Source of the DNA: Jannaschia sp. CCS1
GTDB lineage: Bacteria; Pseudomonadota; Alphaproteobacteria; Rhodobacterales; Rhodobacteraceae
NCBI RefSeq assembly: GCF_000013565.1
Contig: NC_007802.1
Span: forward strand, 1,798,001-1,862,000
Length of the DNA stretch: 64,000 nt
Direction: 5' to 3'
This document shows, in pieces, positions 36,795 to 44,769 of the stretch. Both the position numbers and the translations under genes were made by a program. Within the stretch, counting starts at the first letter, position 1. Each line of letters opens with the position of its first letter. Under the pieces are notes generated by a model that saw only the letters and a list, made by a program, of their open reading frames with translations, did not search any database and was not told where the DNA came from.

Positions 36795-37034
36795 ATGTCC
36801 AACACGCCCCATGAACTGGCCGAAGATTTCCCCGAGCATGTCGACAAAATGCATGAATTGCGCGGCTCGGACGCGCATTTCGCAAAGCTGTTCGATGCCT
36901 ATCATGTGGCCAACCGCGCCACCCATCGCGCAGAAACCGATGTGGAGCCGACAACGGATGACCATCTGACGGAATTGCGCAAGGAGAGGATGCGGTTGAA
37001 AGATGAGATCTACGGTTATCTGACGAAAGCCTGA
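36795..37034 (+). CDS. DUF465/YdcH-like small protein
   Basis: 79 residues, all helical and charged: LAEDFPEHVDKMHELRGSDA, FAKLFDAYHVANRATHRAET, HLTELRKERMRLKDEIYGYL. It matches the DUF465 (YdcH) family of short coiled-coil proteins with unknown function. AGGAGA lies 8 bases before the ATG. It sits 17 bases after ppk2 and is probably co-transcribed with it. Confidence 0.9.
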   Translation: MSNTPHELAEDFPEHVDKMHELRGSDAHFAKLFDAYHVANRATHRAETDVEPTTDDHLTELRKERMRLKDEIYGYLTKA

Positions 37035-37133
37035 TCGTGAATTTCTTGAGTGTGGCGGGGTTTTCCGGCACGCTCTCCCCCAAAAGGCCCGCGCGCTGTT
37101 TGTGGGTGTATTATGGGGGGCCCAAGCGTGGGC

Positions 37134-37694
37134 ATGACGAATTCTGCGGCGGGCTACGGTGCGCTGACCAAATGGTTTCACTGGCTGATCGTGATCCTGT
37201 TTGCGGCCCAATATCTGGGTGGCAACATCATGGTGGCGATCGGCTTCAACTCCAGCTTCGCGGGGATTGAGACCAACACCTACTACAATTGGCACAAGTC
37301 CCTGGGCCTTGTGGCTTTGGTCATCGCGGTCGCGCGCATCCTCAACCGCCGGGTGGGAGAGCTGCCGCCCTGGGCGCCGACCTTGTCCACCTTCGAGCAA
37401 AAATTCATCCACCGCTTGGAGCAGGTGTTCTATACCGCGATGCTGGTGATGCCGATCTCCGGCTGGCTTTACGTGATGTACGGCCATTACGGCGTGAACC
37501 TTTTTGGCCTGTGGGAGATGCCACGCCCCTTACCGCGCAGCGACACGATGCGGGACGTCTTCAAATGGGTGCATATCGTGGCGGGCTGGGTGCTGTTGGC
37601 CGCCATGGTGGGCCATATCGGGCTGGTTCTGCGTCACCAGGTGATGATGAAGGACGGGCTGTTGAAACGGATGCTGCCAGGGCGGGGGGAGTGA
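37134..37694 (+). CDS. Cytochrome b561-type membrane cytochrome
   Basis: 186 residues from MTNSAAGYGAL with four membrane helices. The histidines expected for two b-type hemes are visible: KWFHWLIV (about residues 12-19), YNWHKSLGL, KWVHIVAGWV and MVGHIGLVLRHQV. B561-family proteins pass electrons across the membrane, often from ubiquinol to superoxide. An in-frame ATG seven codons upstream (MGGPSVG) is also possible; neither has a strong ribosome site. Confidence 0.88.
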   Translation: MTNSAAGYGALTKWFHWLIVILFAAQYLGGNIMVAIGFNSSFAGIETNTYYNWHKSLGLVALVIAVARILNRRVGELPPWAPTLSTFEQKFIHRLEQVFYTAMLVMPISGWLYVMYGHYGVNLFGLWEMPRPLPRSDTMRDVFKWVHIVAGWVLLAAMVGHIGLVLRHQVMMKDGLLKRMLPGRGE

Positions 37695-37715
37695 GGGCGG
37701 GTCCCGCACCGACCG

Positions 37716-38459
37716 TCACAACAGGTCAGAAATCGACTGCTGTGCGCGGTTCGCGCTGATATCGATATCCTCGGACAATTGCTTCACTTCCCGTGAGATC
37801 ACCTTGAATCCGGCGCCCGCATCGCGCGGGTGGGCGGCCAGAACCGCGGAGTTGATCGCGATCATCCGAATAGCGCCCGAGAATTTCTTGATGTCGGTCA
37901 GCGTTTCCTTAATCGTATGCCTCAAGGCCACACTGTTCTGGACGGCTTGGCTTTTCTGCACGTCCAAATCGGCCCAGAGGTCCCAGATCACCTCTGTCAT
38001 CTTGTCGCGCATGATTGGCCAGTTGGTTTCAAAGAACGCACGCGCCTCGGCGAAGCTGGGGATCTGGCCCGCGCTTATGTCGGCGGCCATTGCCGCGATG
38101 TTGCCCTCGGCCATCAACAGGGCATCGCGCCGGGCCGGCGTCTTTGCCACGATCTTCCGGACCCACGCGACGTGTTGCCGGTTGCAATCTGAGGTCGGCT
38201 TATCGCCAAAGAGGATTTCCATGTTGGATTTGAATTGGGTGTGAAGGGTTTCAAATTCGGAGATGACCAGCGCGCGCTCTGCCTCGTCAGAGGCGGCAAC
38301 CAGCGACATGACGCGCAGTGACATCTGGATTGTTAACCCGCGGAGCGTCGCAACCTCATCAATCAGAACGCGCAGCTGATGCTGTTCACGGTCTGTGTCA
38401 GCCATAGCGGGCTCATAATATGTGGGTGTGGTCTGCGTAGTCCGGGTTTGATCTAACAC
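37716..38459 (-). CDS. Soluble MCP-like signalling protein
   Basis: 247 residues starting at GTG, with AGGAGG at 38468-38473 8 bases upstream. No membrane segment is present. Residues ~25-170 form an unrecognised helical sensor part (RVMSLVAASDEAERALVISE, with IMRDKMTEVIWDLWADLD). The C-terminal part carries a hairpin-tip-like sequence, IRMIAINSAVLAAHPRDAG then FKVISREVKQLSEDIDISA, which resembles the cytoplasmic tip of methyl-accepting chemotaxis proteins but lacks the usual long antiparallel coiled coil. No che gene is near. It follows the SPFH-GYF gene on the same strand, past a terminator. Confidence 0.72.
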   Translation of the reverse strand: MLDQTRTTQTTPTYYEPAMADTDREQHQLRVLIDEVATLRGLTIQMSLRVMSLVAASDEAERALVISEFETLHTQFKSNMEILFGDKPTSDCNRQHVAWVRKIVAKTPARRDALLMAEGNIAAMAADISAGQIPSFAEARAFFETNWPIMRDKMTEVIWDLWADLDVQKSQAVQNSVALRHTIKETLTDIKKFSGAIRMIAINSAVLAAHPRDAGAGFKVISREVKQLSEDIDISANRAQQSISDLL

Positions 38460-38530
38460 GGGGCTAACCTCCTGCCTCTTGAGTTCTGCATAGGGCCGTT
38501 TCGTTTATTTTTTGTGAAACAGTCACAACG

Positions 38531-38565
38531 GAAAACCGCCCCGGCGCGTTTGGCACCGGAGCGGT
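38531..38565 (-). terminator. Rho-independent terminator of the SPFH-GYF gene
   Basis: On the minus strand ACCGCTCCGG (38565-38556) pairs with CCGGGGCGGT (38544-38535), one pair being a wobble, and is followed by TTTTC. It ends transcription 23 bases past the SPFH-GYF stop codon. Confidence 0.82.
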
Positions 38566-38587
38566 CATTTCGGTCAAGTTGTCGGAC

Positions 38588-39697
38588 TTACATCGGCGGC
38601 GGTGGAGGGGGCGGCATGACGGTAAACAGCTGCGCCAGCTCATCCACATCACCGGCCTTTTTCCAACCGTCCTGGCCTGCGGTCCAGACCATCGTATCAC
38701 GGGTGAGGGAGCCGTCGTTTGCCATCTGACCGAGCGACGCCTTGGAGAACGGGCCTTTCGTGGCCCCGTTCTCGGCCGTGTGCCAGACATGCTCCACCGG
38801 GGGCGGCGGAGGGGCTGCGTGCGCGGCCTGGTGCGGTTGATGCATGTTATTGGCCATCTGGTTGGCCATCGCCATACCCATACCCATGCCAAGACCTTCG
38901 CCCATGCCGCCACCGCCGCCGGGGTTTTCGGCGGCCGCGCGCATCGCCTCTGCCGTCTGGAACTGGGTGTATTTGTTCAGGTCACCCACAACACCCATGG
39001 ATGTCCGCTTATCCAACGCCTCTTCCACCGCGGGCGGCAGGGAGATGTTTTCGATATACAGCTCCGGCAAGGTCAGACCGTAGGAGCCGATAGTGGCAGA
39101 GATCTTCTCGGCCACGACCTCGCCCATCTGGCCGGTATTCGCCGCCATATCAAGGACCGGAATGCCCGAGCCCGCGACGGCCTGGCTGAACTGCTGCACG
39201 ATTATGTTGCGGATCTGGTGCGTCACCTCGTCGGTGGTGAACTCGCCGTCCGTGCCCACGATTTCCGTCATGAACAGGCCCGCATCCTTCACCTTCACGG
39301 TGTAGGTGCCAAAGGCGCGGATGCGCGTGGGGCCGAAATCGCTGTCGCGGATCATGATGGGGTTTTTCGTGCCCCACTTGAGGTCCGTGAACCGCGACGT
39401 GTTCACGAAGTAGATCTCGGACTTGAACGGAGAGCTGAAGCCATGGTCCCAATGCTGAAGGGACGTCATGATCGGCATGTTGTTGGTCTCGAGCATATAG
39501 AGACCGGGGGTGAAGACGTCGGCCAGCTGGCCTTCGTGGATGAAGACCGCAACCTGGCCTTCGCGCACCGTCAGCTTGGCACCGTACTTGATTTCATGGC
39601 CATAGCGCTCGAAGCGATAGACCATCGTGTCCCGGCTATCATCGGTCCATTCGATGACGTCAATAAATTGACCTTTGAGAAAATCCATAATGGCCAT
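38588..39697 (-). CDS. SPFH-domain protein with GYF_2 domain and polyproline tail
   Basis: 369 residues from MAIMDFLKGQFIDVIEWTDD. Residues ~1-260 are an SPFH/prohibitin-like domain of the virion-core/YdjI type (EGQVAVFIHEGQLADVFTPG, then ISLPPAVEEALDKRTSMGVV). A flexible linker follows (GGGGGMGEGLGMGMGMAMAN). After AAPPPPP comes a GYF_2/DUF4339 domain (WHTAENGATKGPFSKASLGQ, then MVWTAGQDGWKKAGDVDEL), and the protein ends in eight residues that are mostly proline. SPFH proteins oligomerise on membranes; GYF domains bind proline-rich sequences, so self-contact is possible. The long open frame upstream is excluded because the SPFH domain starts at 39697. Confidence 0.85.
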   Translation of the reverse strand: MAIMDFLKGQFIDVIEWTDDSRDTMVYRFERYGHEIKYGAKLTVREGQVAVFIHEGQLADVFTPGLYMLETNNMPIMTSLQHWDHGFSSPFKSEIYFVNTSRFTDLKWGTKNPIMIRDSDFGPTRIRAFGTYTVKVKDAGLFMTEIVGTDGEFTTDEVTHQIRNIIVQQFSQAVAGSGIPVLDMAANTGQMGEVVAEKISATIGSYGLTLPELYIENISLPPAVEEALDKRTSMGVVGDLNKYTQFQTAEAMRAAAENPGGGGGMGEGLGMGMGMAMANQMANNMHQPHQAAHAAPPPPPVEHVWHTAENGATKGPFSKASLGQMANDGSLTRDTMVWTAGQDGWKKAGDVDELAQLFTVMPPPPPPPM

Positions 39698-39834
39698 GTG
39701 GCGGCTACTCCCACGCTGAAAGGTGTCTGTTTTCCCAGATGATATAGGTATGGCGCGTGCCAATCTACAGGGAAGTGGGGGAGGGAAACCTGATCTGTTT
39801 TTCACCGCATAGGGTGCCTGCGCGCGGGGGGCGG

Positions 39835-39865
39835 GGGGATTGAGTTGTATTTGCCAAGATGAAGA
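39835..39865 (+). repeat. Short interspersed repeat, copy B
   Basis: GGGGATT followed by GAGTTGTATTTGCCAAGATG, a near copy of the element at 28068. It lies in a 299-base stretch (39698-39996) between the DUF2927 gene and the SPFH gene; the rest of that stretch is GC-rich with repeated GCGCGAGGAG-like segments and no supported gene. Confidence 0.6.
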
Positions 39866-39996
39866 GAGGAGCGGCGCGTGCAAATCCATGGGGGCACAAA
39901 TCTGGTGTAAGCCCGCCGCAGGCGCGGTGAGACCTGCGAGGAGCGTGCGCAGCGCGCGAGGAGGGACGCGCCCGAAGGGCAGCGCTCAGAAGGGTG

Positions 39997-40929
39997 CTAT
40001 GACGGGCCGCCGACAAGTTCAGCCGCAATCTGGCGCACGATGCCGCGTGCCGCGTCGGGCGTCAGGCCGATGGTTAGGCGGTCATCGTACAGGATCCGCA
40101 GCAAAAGCTCATCGTGGCGCGTCAGCAGCGCGAATTCCTCGTCGTCATTGAAGATAGAGGGTCGCGCGGCGGCACTGTCATTGGGCAGGCCCAGGCCTTG
40201 CGCAATTTCCTCATGGATGCACGAGCGGCGCATCAGATCGGGATGCTCATCGCGGATCACTGCGATCGCGGTGATATACTCAGAGGTGCCGCTCGGCGAG
40301 AAAGCGAAGATCGAACAATAGGTCAGGCGGCCCATGTTCTGGATTTCCCGGATCGTGGCGTCGTTGATGCTTGGCACAAGCTCTCGCAACACCGGGGCCG
40401 AGGCGGCCAGCGCGTCGGCATTCATGAACAATACATGGTAATTGCCGCCCGCATCCACCGTTCGGATCGGGTGTCCGGTCACGCGAGACAGCCGATTTGT
40501 GTAGGTCGCAAGGGCGGACCGGTCCTCGGCCTGTTGGCCTGCTTCCACCGACGCGCCAAAATGGGGCTGAACGCGTACAGGCGCGCGCCAGCGGCGCAGG
40601 GTGGAGGGCGTCTGGCGCGCCACGAAACGCCCGCCCACCAGTTGGTATTCATCATAAAGCGCGATGCGTTCAAAGTTCGCGGCCAGCTGTTCGGCGCTGA
40701 ACGGAGTGTCAGGCCCGCCGCCATCGGTGCGCAACAGCCCACGTCCCACCAGGCGCGCCTCGGTGCTGCGATAATAGCGCGCGAGGCTTTGGCTGAGTTC
40801 CGACGGGGTCGCAGACACGTCCGGCACCTCCGCCCTAGGCGCAGGCCGGGGGGAGGTCTCCACAGGCATCGTGACGCAGGCCGAAAGGGCCAGCGCCGCC
40901 GCCAAAGAGATCAGGGCCGGGGCGCGCAT
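39997..40929 (-). CDS. DUF2927 lipoprotein, possible metallopeptidase
   Basis: 310 residues from MRAPALISLAAALALSAC, a lipoprotein signal with lipobox LSAC. The DUF2927 domain follows, with HVLFMNADALAASAPVLREL and the metallopeptidase-like SCIHEEIAQGLGLPNDS (about 240-256). HEEIAQGLGLPND resembles a zinc HExxH motif followed by a downstream ligand, so a peptidase role on the periplasmic side is plausible, not proven. The gene begins 7 bases after the TelA-like gene stops and belongs to its operon. The upstream frame is open, but the signal peptide fixes the start. Confidence 0.85.
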   Translation of the reverse strand: MRAPALISLAAALALSACVTMPVETSPRPAPRAEVPDVSATPSELSQSLARYYRSTEARLVGRGLLRTDGGGPDTPFSAEQLAANFERIALYDEYQLVGGRFVARQTPSTLRRWRAPVRVQPHFGASVEAGQQAEDRSALATYTNRLSRVTGHPIRTVDAGGNYHVLFMNADALAASAPVLRELVPSINDATIREIQNMGRLTYCSIFAFSPSGTSEYITAIAVIRDEHPDLMRRSCIHEEIAQGLGLPNDSAAARPSIFNDDEEFALLTRHDELLLRILYDDRLTIGLTPDAARGIVRQIAAELVGGPS

Positions 40930-40936
40930 TGGAGCC

Positions 40937-42139
40937 TTACGACTGCGCGGGCGTGGCAGTGCCCTCGATGACATCGGCATCGGCCACCGGACGCCTGGCC
41001 GAGGCCGAGGACAGCGTGTCGCGCAGCTCGCGCTCCATCTTCTCCATCTCCGCTTCGGCTTCGCGGCGCTTGCGTTTGCCCTCATCCGCAATCTCCAGGC
41101 TCTCGTTGATCGTGGCGACCAGCTCGGCGTTGGCGTGCTTGACGGCTTCAATGTCGAAGACACCGCGCTCCATCTCATTGCGGACCAGACGGTTGCTCTC
41201 GCGCAGGTTCTCGGCGTTACGGGTCAGCAGCTCGTTGGTCAGATCGGTGGCCTCTTTCACGGCCTTCGCGGCTTCGGTGGAGCGTTGGATCGTCACCGCC
41301 TGCGCCAGCTGCGTTTCCCACAGCGGCACGGTGTTCACGAGGGTGGAGTTGATCTTGGTGACCAGTGATTTGTCGTTTTCCTGCACCAGCCGGATCGACG
41401 GCAGGGACTGCATCGTCACCTGGCGGGTCAGCTTCAGGTCGTGGACCCGGCGTTCCAGATCGTCACGGGCGGCGCGGATATCGCGCAGCTCCTGGGCCTT
41501 GATCACCTGATCATCCTCGGGCGCGGCCTGAACTTCGGCCTCCTTCGCGGGGATCACGTTCTCATCGAGGTCTCTCAGCTTTTCCTCGCCGGCAGCGATG
41601 TAGAGCGCCAGTTCGTCGTAGAAATCCAGCGTCTTCTCATACAACTTGTCGAGGGATTTGATGTCCTTCATCAGCACATGTTCGTGCTGCAACAGATTGT
41701 CGGTGATCTTGTCGATCTGTTCCTGAACATCCTCGTATTTCGCCATGAAATCATGGATCGGCTTGGCCTTGCCGAACAGACGCTCCCACCAGGATTGCTT
41801 GCGGTTGGGATCCAGCTCATCGACGGAGAAGCCGCGGATCGTACCCACGATTTCGCGCAAGCTGTCGCCCGCAGGGCCAGCATCCTTGTTCTTCACACCG
41901 GCCAGCATCGCCTGAGAGATCTGCTGCAACTCGGCCTGGGCGGAGGAGCCAAAGGACACGATGGAGTTCGTGTCGGTCATGTCGATCTCTGCAACGCGCA
42001 GGCGGATTTGCGCGGCCGTCGGTTCGTCGGCTTCGGGCAGGGGGATCAGGTCCGCGGCGGGTTCCGGCAAAACGATTGCGTTCAGTTCTTCAACCATCGT
42101 TTCGACCTCTTGGGCCTTTTGGTGTGTCTCGGTTTCCAT
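40937..42139 (-). CDS. TelA-like toxic anion resistance family protein
   Basis: 400 residues, mainly helical and coiled-coil with no membrane segment. The TelA family pattern is clear: VSFGSSAQAELQQISQAMLA near the N-terminus, LREIVGTIRGFSVDEL, then FGKAKPIHDFMAKYEDVQEQ, and SLPSIRLVQENDKSLVTKIN in the second half. TelA was named for tellurite resistance, but members more broadly take part in envelope stress. It follows the XpaC-like gene by 4 bases and precedes the DUF2927 gene by 7. Confidence 0.92.
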   Translation of the reverse strand: METETHQKAQEVETMVEELNAIVLPEPAADLIPLPEADEPTAAQIRLRVAEIDMTDTNSIVSFGSSAQAELQQISQAMLAGVKNKDAGPAGDSLREIVGTIRGFSVDELDPNRKQSWWERLFGKAKPIHDFMAKYEDVQEQIDKITDNLLQHEHVLMKDIKSLDKLYEKTLDFYDELALYIAAGEEKLRDLDENVIPAKEAEVQAAPEDDQVIKAQELRDIRAARDDLERRVHDLKLTRQVTMQSLPSIRLVQENDKSLVTKINSTLVNTVPLWETQLAQAVTIQRSTEAAKAVKEATDLTNELLTRNAENLRESNRLVRNEMERGVFDIEAVKHANAELVATINESLEIADEGKRKRREAEAEMEKMERELRDTLSSASARRPVADADVIEGTATPAQS

Positions 42140-42143
42140 AATC

Positions 42144-43079
42144 TTATCCCTGTCGTTCCAGATATTGTGTTTCGCGGTTCAGGCGGTCTTGCAGGACTTC
42201 AATCTCCACGTCGAAATTGGTGCGATCGTCGATCAGAAGCGTCTCTTTCCGGGCCGCGAAATTCTGTTCGAGATCGTCGAGGAAGGCGATGTAATCGCTG
42301 CGCACCTTGTAGTCGGTCTTGCGACTGTAGAGGTTGGCGAATTGCACCGTCGCATCGCGCGCGCCTTGCAGATAGACGCCCAGATAACGGCGGGCCGCAT
42401 TCAGATCCCGGGGATCTTCTTCCACCTGGCGGAACAGGCCGCGCGCCACGTCCTGGAACCGCTCCACGCGCGCCTCCAACTGCGGGTCGCGCACCCTCGC
42501 GATGGCGTCTTTTTGCTCTGCCAGAAGCGCCTCGGCCTCATCGATCTTGCGCGCCACGCGGTCCGAAGTGAAGGTGTCCATCCCCTCCATCCCCTTGTTT
42601 TTCAGGGGGTCGAGCCCGAAGGAGAACAGGTGAAGGGCCGCGGCCAGGATGCCCACAACATTGGCGGATACCAGCGATTGCACGCCATAATTCGACCCGC
42701 CCAAAATCAGCAGCGCCACGCCCAACCCGGTGCCGACAGCGCCAAAAATCTTGCGCGGGATCGCGGGCTTGCGGGCGACCTTGCGCTCGTTGAAGGCATC
42801 TTCTGCCCGCACGCCGTCGCGCGTCAGCCAGGCCGACAACAGCAGAACCGCGCCGCCCGCCAGATCCGTGGCCATTTCCAGCACGCCGGAGTTGAACAGC
42901 ACGGAGAAGATCGTCAGCAGTGGCAGGATGAACAGGATGTTCAGCTTGGCCCCGTGCCGCATGGGTTTGCGACCCTTGAAGGGGGCAATCTCCATCTTCT
43001 GATGGCTCACCATCTCGCGCGGGGTATCGCCGTCTCTTTGACCTGTGGGGCTGTGTTGGCCCCCGAAGCGCTTTGCCAT
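42144..43079 (-). CDS. XpaC-like (5-bromo-4-chloroindolyl phosphate hydrolysis) membrane protein
   Basis: 311 residues from MAKRFGGQHSPTGQR. The N-terminal part is basic and cytoplasmic. Membrane segments follow (LNILFILPLLTIFSVLFNSG, LAGGAVLLLSAWL, FGAVGTGLGVALLILGGSNY, NVVGILAAALHLFSFGL), then a coiled-coil C-terminus (YSRKTDYKVRSDYIAFLDDL, VEIEVLQDRLNRETQYLERQ). This is the XpaC family. XpaC and TelA genes are neighbours in many bacteria, as here with a 4-base gap. The frame continues far upstream but the ATG at 43079 is 2 bases past the small membrane gene. Confidence 0.88.
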   Translation of the reverse strand: MAKRFGGQHSPTGQRDGDTPREMVSHQKMEIAPFKGRKPMRHGAKLNILFILPLLTIFSVLFNSGVLEMATDLAGGAVLLLSAWLTRDGVRAEDAFNERKVARKPAIPRKIFGAVGTGLGVALLILGGSNYGVQSLVSANVVGILAAALHLFSFGLDPLKNKGMEGMDTFTSDRVARKIDEAEALLAEQKDAIARVRDPQLEARVERFQDVARGLFRQVEEDPRDLNAARRYLGVYLQGARDATVQFANLYSRKTDYKVRSDYIAFLDDLEQNFAARKETLLIDDRTNFDVEIEVLQDRLNRETQYLERQG

Positions 43080-43081
43080 GG

Positions 43082-43171
43082 TTAAAGGACCCCAAATCCG
43101 CCGAAGATCGCGCCCAGGATCACCAGAACGAGCACGAAGAAGGATACGCCTTGAAGAAAGGTGGATGACAT
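43082..43171 (-). CDS. Tiny single-pass membrane peptide
   Basis: 29 residues: MSSTFLQGVSFFVLVLVILG then AIFGGFGVL. It is one hydrophobic helix with a two-residue gap to the XpaC-like start. GGGG lies 5 bases before the ATG; a longer start at 43189 (MVNGAHMSS) also exists. The spacing suggests a leader of the XpaC-TelA operon or a membrane partner. Too short for homology; moderate confidence. Confidence 0.5.
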   Translation of the reverse strand: MSSTFLQGVSFFVLVLVILGAIFGGFGVL

Positions 43172-43401
43172 GTGGGCCCCGTTTACCATTTTGTTGTGCC
43201 TGCCATGGATGACAGACGATGTCACCTGCAAGGATATGCAGGTTTTGCCGCAAAAACCAGCGGACGGTCGCGGATTGCTGCCGTGCAGCGCTGGTCTGAT
43301 CAAGAAATCGGCACCAAGGGGACGTTTCGCAAGGGGGAAACGCCGCGCGGGCGTCCCCGAACACCGCGTCCGGTTGGCGCAGTGGGCCCGGGTTTTGCGC
43401 C

Positions 43402-43430
43402 TTGACGGGTTGGCTCGGCAGGCGTAGCCA
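43402..43430 (+). promoter_or_regulatory. Candidate promoter of metZ
   Basis: TTGACG (43402-43407), a 17-base spacer and TAGCCA (43425-43430). Transcription would start at about 43437, the first bases of the riboswitch. The -35 is good and the -10 weak, as is usual in this group. Confidence 0.6.
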
Positions 43431-43434
43431 AGGG

Positions 43435-43489
43435 CCGTGGCGATTTGTGAACCGGATTGCGGGCCACGTTAAACATACCGCTAAAGAGG
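43435..43489 (+). promoter_or_regulatory. SAM-II riboswitch upstream of metZ
   Basis: P1 is CGTGG (43436-43440) with CCACG (43464-43468). The loop has GATTTG and CCGGATTGCGG. The pseudoknot pairs GCGG (43459-43462) with CCGC (43478-43481). The conserved GTTAAAC and CTAAAGAGG follow. This is the alphaproteobacterial SAM-II aptamer, which represses methionine-synthesis genes when S-adenosylmethionine is bound. About 87 bases separate it from the metZ start, more than usual, so the expression platform is not obvious. Confidence 0.88.
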
Positions 43490-43575
43490 TCGAGGCCGCT
43501 GAAAGACAGCGCCGTCCCCGACCATGACCTTGGGCAATCGCACGACGCGGTGCCCCGCAGAATGGAGATAGGGGT

Positions 43576-44769
43576 ATGAAAGATACCGCTCGCAAACACT
43601 GGTCCAAACGCACCCGCGCGGTGCATGCAGGCTCCCGCCGCAGCCAATACGGAGAGCTGTCGGAAGCGATGTTCCTGACGCAGGGCTTCGTCTATCCCAC
43701 CGCCGAGGATGCGGAGGCCCGTTTCATCAAATCCGGCGAGGATGAGTATATCTACGCCCGCTACGGCAACCCGACCGTGGCGATGTTTGAAGACCGCATC
43801 GCGTCGCTGGAAGGGGCGGAGGCGGGCTTTGCCACGGCCTCGGGCATGGCGGCAGTCAATGGCGCGCTCACGTCGATGCTGCGGGCGGGCGATCACGTGG
43901 TGTCGTCCCGCGCGCTTTTTGGGTCGTGTCATTATGTCTTGGACGAGATCCTGACCCGGTTTGGCGTGGACGTCACCTTCGTGGACGGCCCCGATCTGGA
44001 CGCGTGGCGCGCCGCCATGCGCCCGGACACCAAGGCGGTGTTCTTCGAATCGCTCTCCAATCCCACGCTGGAGATGATCGACATTCGCGCCGTGGCTGAG
44101 ATCGCCCATGCCGTCGGTGCGACGGTCATCTGCGATAACGTCTTTGCCACCCCCACGTTCAGCGATGCCATCGCCCAAGGCGTCGATGTCGTTGTCTATT
44201 CCACCACCAAACACATTGACGGGCAGGGGCGCTGTCTGGGGGGCGTGATCCTGGGGACGGAAGAATTTATCCGCAAAACGGTGGAGCCTTACCTCAAGCA
44301 CACCGGCGGCGCGATGTCGCCCTTCAACGCGTGGGTGATGCTGAAGGGGCTGGAGACGATGGACCTGCGGGTGCGGGCGCAAACTGCGTCGGCTCAGGCG
44401 ATTGCGGAGGCGCTGCAAGATGCGCCCGGTGTGGCGCGGGTGATTTATCCCGGCCTCGCCGACCACCCCCAGCACGCGCTCTGCCAGGCGCAGATGGGCG
44501 AGGGGGGGACCGTCGTTGCGGTGGAGGCCACGGATGGACAGGCGGGGGCGTTCCGCGCGCTCAATGCGCTGGAGATCTTCACGATTTCCAACAATCTTGG
44601 CGATGCGAAGTCCATTGCCACCCATCCCACGACGACCACCCACCAGCGCCTGACCGATGAGCAGCGCGCGGAGATGGGGATCACGCCGGGCCTGATCCGT
44701 CTGTCGATCGGCTTGGAAGACACCGATGATCTGGTCGCAGACCTGCTTGATGCGTTGGAACTGGCATGA
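43576..44769 (+). CDS. metZ: O-succinylhomoserine sulfhydrylase MetZ
   Basis: 397 residues. This Cys/Met-metabolism PLP enzyme makes homocysteine from O-succinyl- or O-acetylhomoserine and sulfide. The PLP lysine is in YSTTKHIDGQGRCLGG (about 214-229). The substrate-pocket segment FLTQGFVYPTAEDAEARF (about 35-52) and EYIYARYGNPTVAMFE are typical. The SAM-II riboswitch at 43435 controls it, matching the known regulation of this pathway. It overlaps the acetyltransferase gene by 4 bases. Confidence 0.96.
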   Translation: MKDTARKHWSKRTRAVHAGSRRSQYGELSEAMFLTQGFVYPTAEDAEARFIKSGEDEYIYARYGNPTVAMFEDRIASLEGAEAGFATASGMAAVNGALTSMLRAGDHVVSSRALFGSCHYVLDEILTRFGVDVTFVDGPDLDAWRAAMRPDTKAVFFESLSNPTLEMIDIRAVAEIAHAVGATVICDNVFATPTFSDAIAQGVDVVVYSTTKHIDGQGRCLGGVILGTEEFIRKTVEPYLKHTGGAMSPFNAWVMLKGLETMDLRVRAQTASAQAIAEALQDAPGVARVIYPGLADHPQHALCQAQMGEGGTVVAVEATDGQAGAFRALNALEIFTISNNLGDAKSIATHPTTTTHQRLTDEQRAEMGITPGLIRLSIGLEDTDDLVADLLDALELA

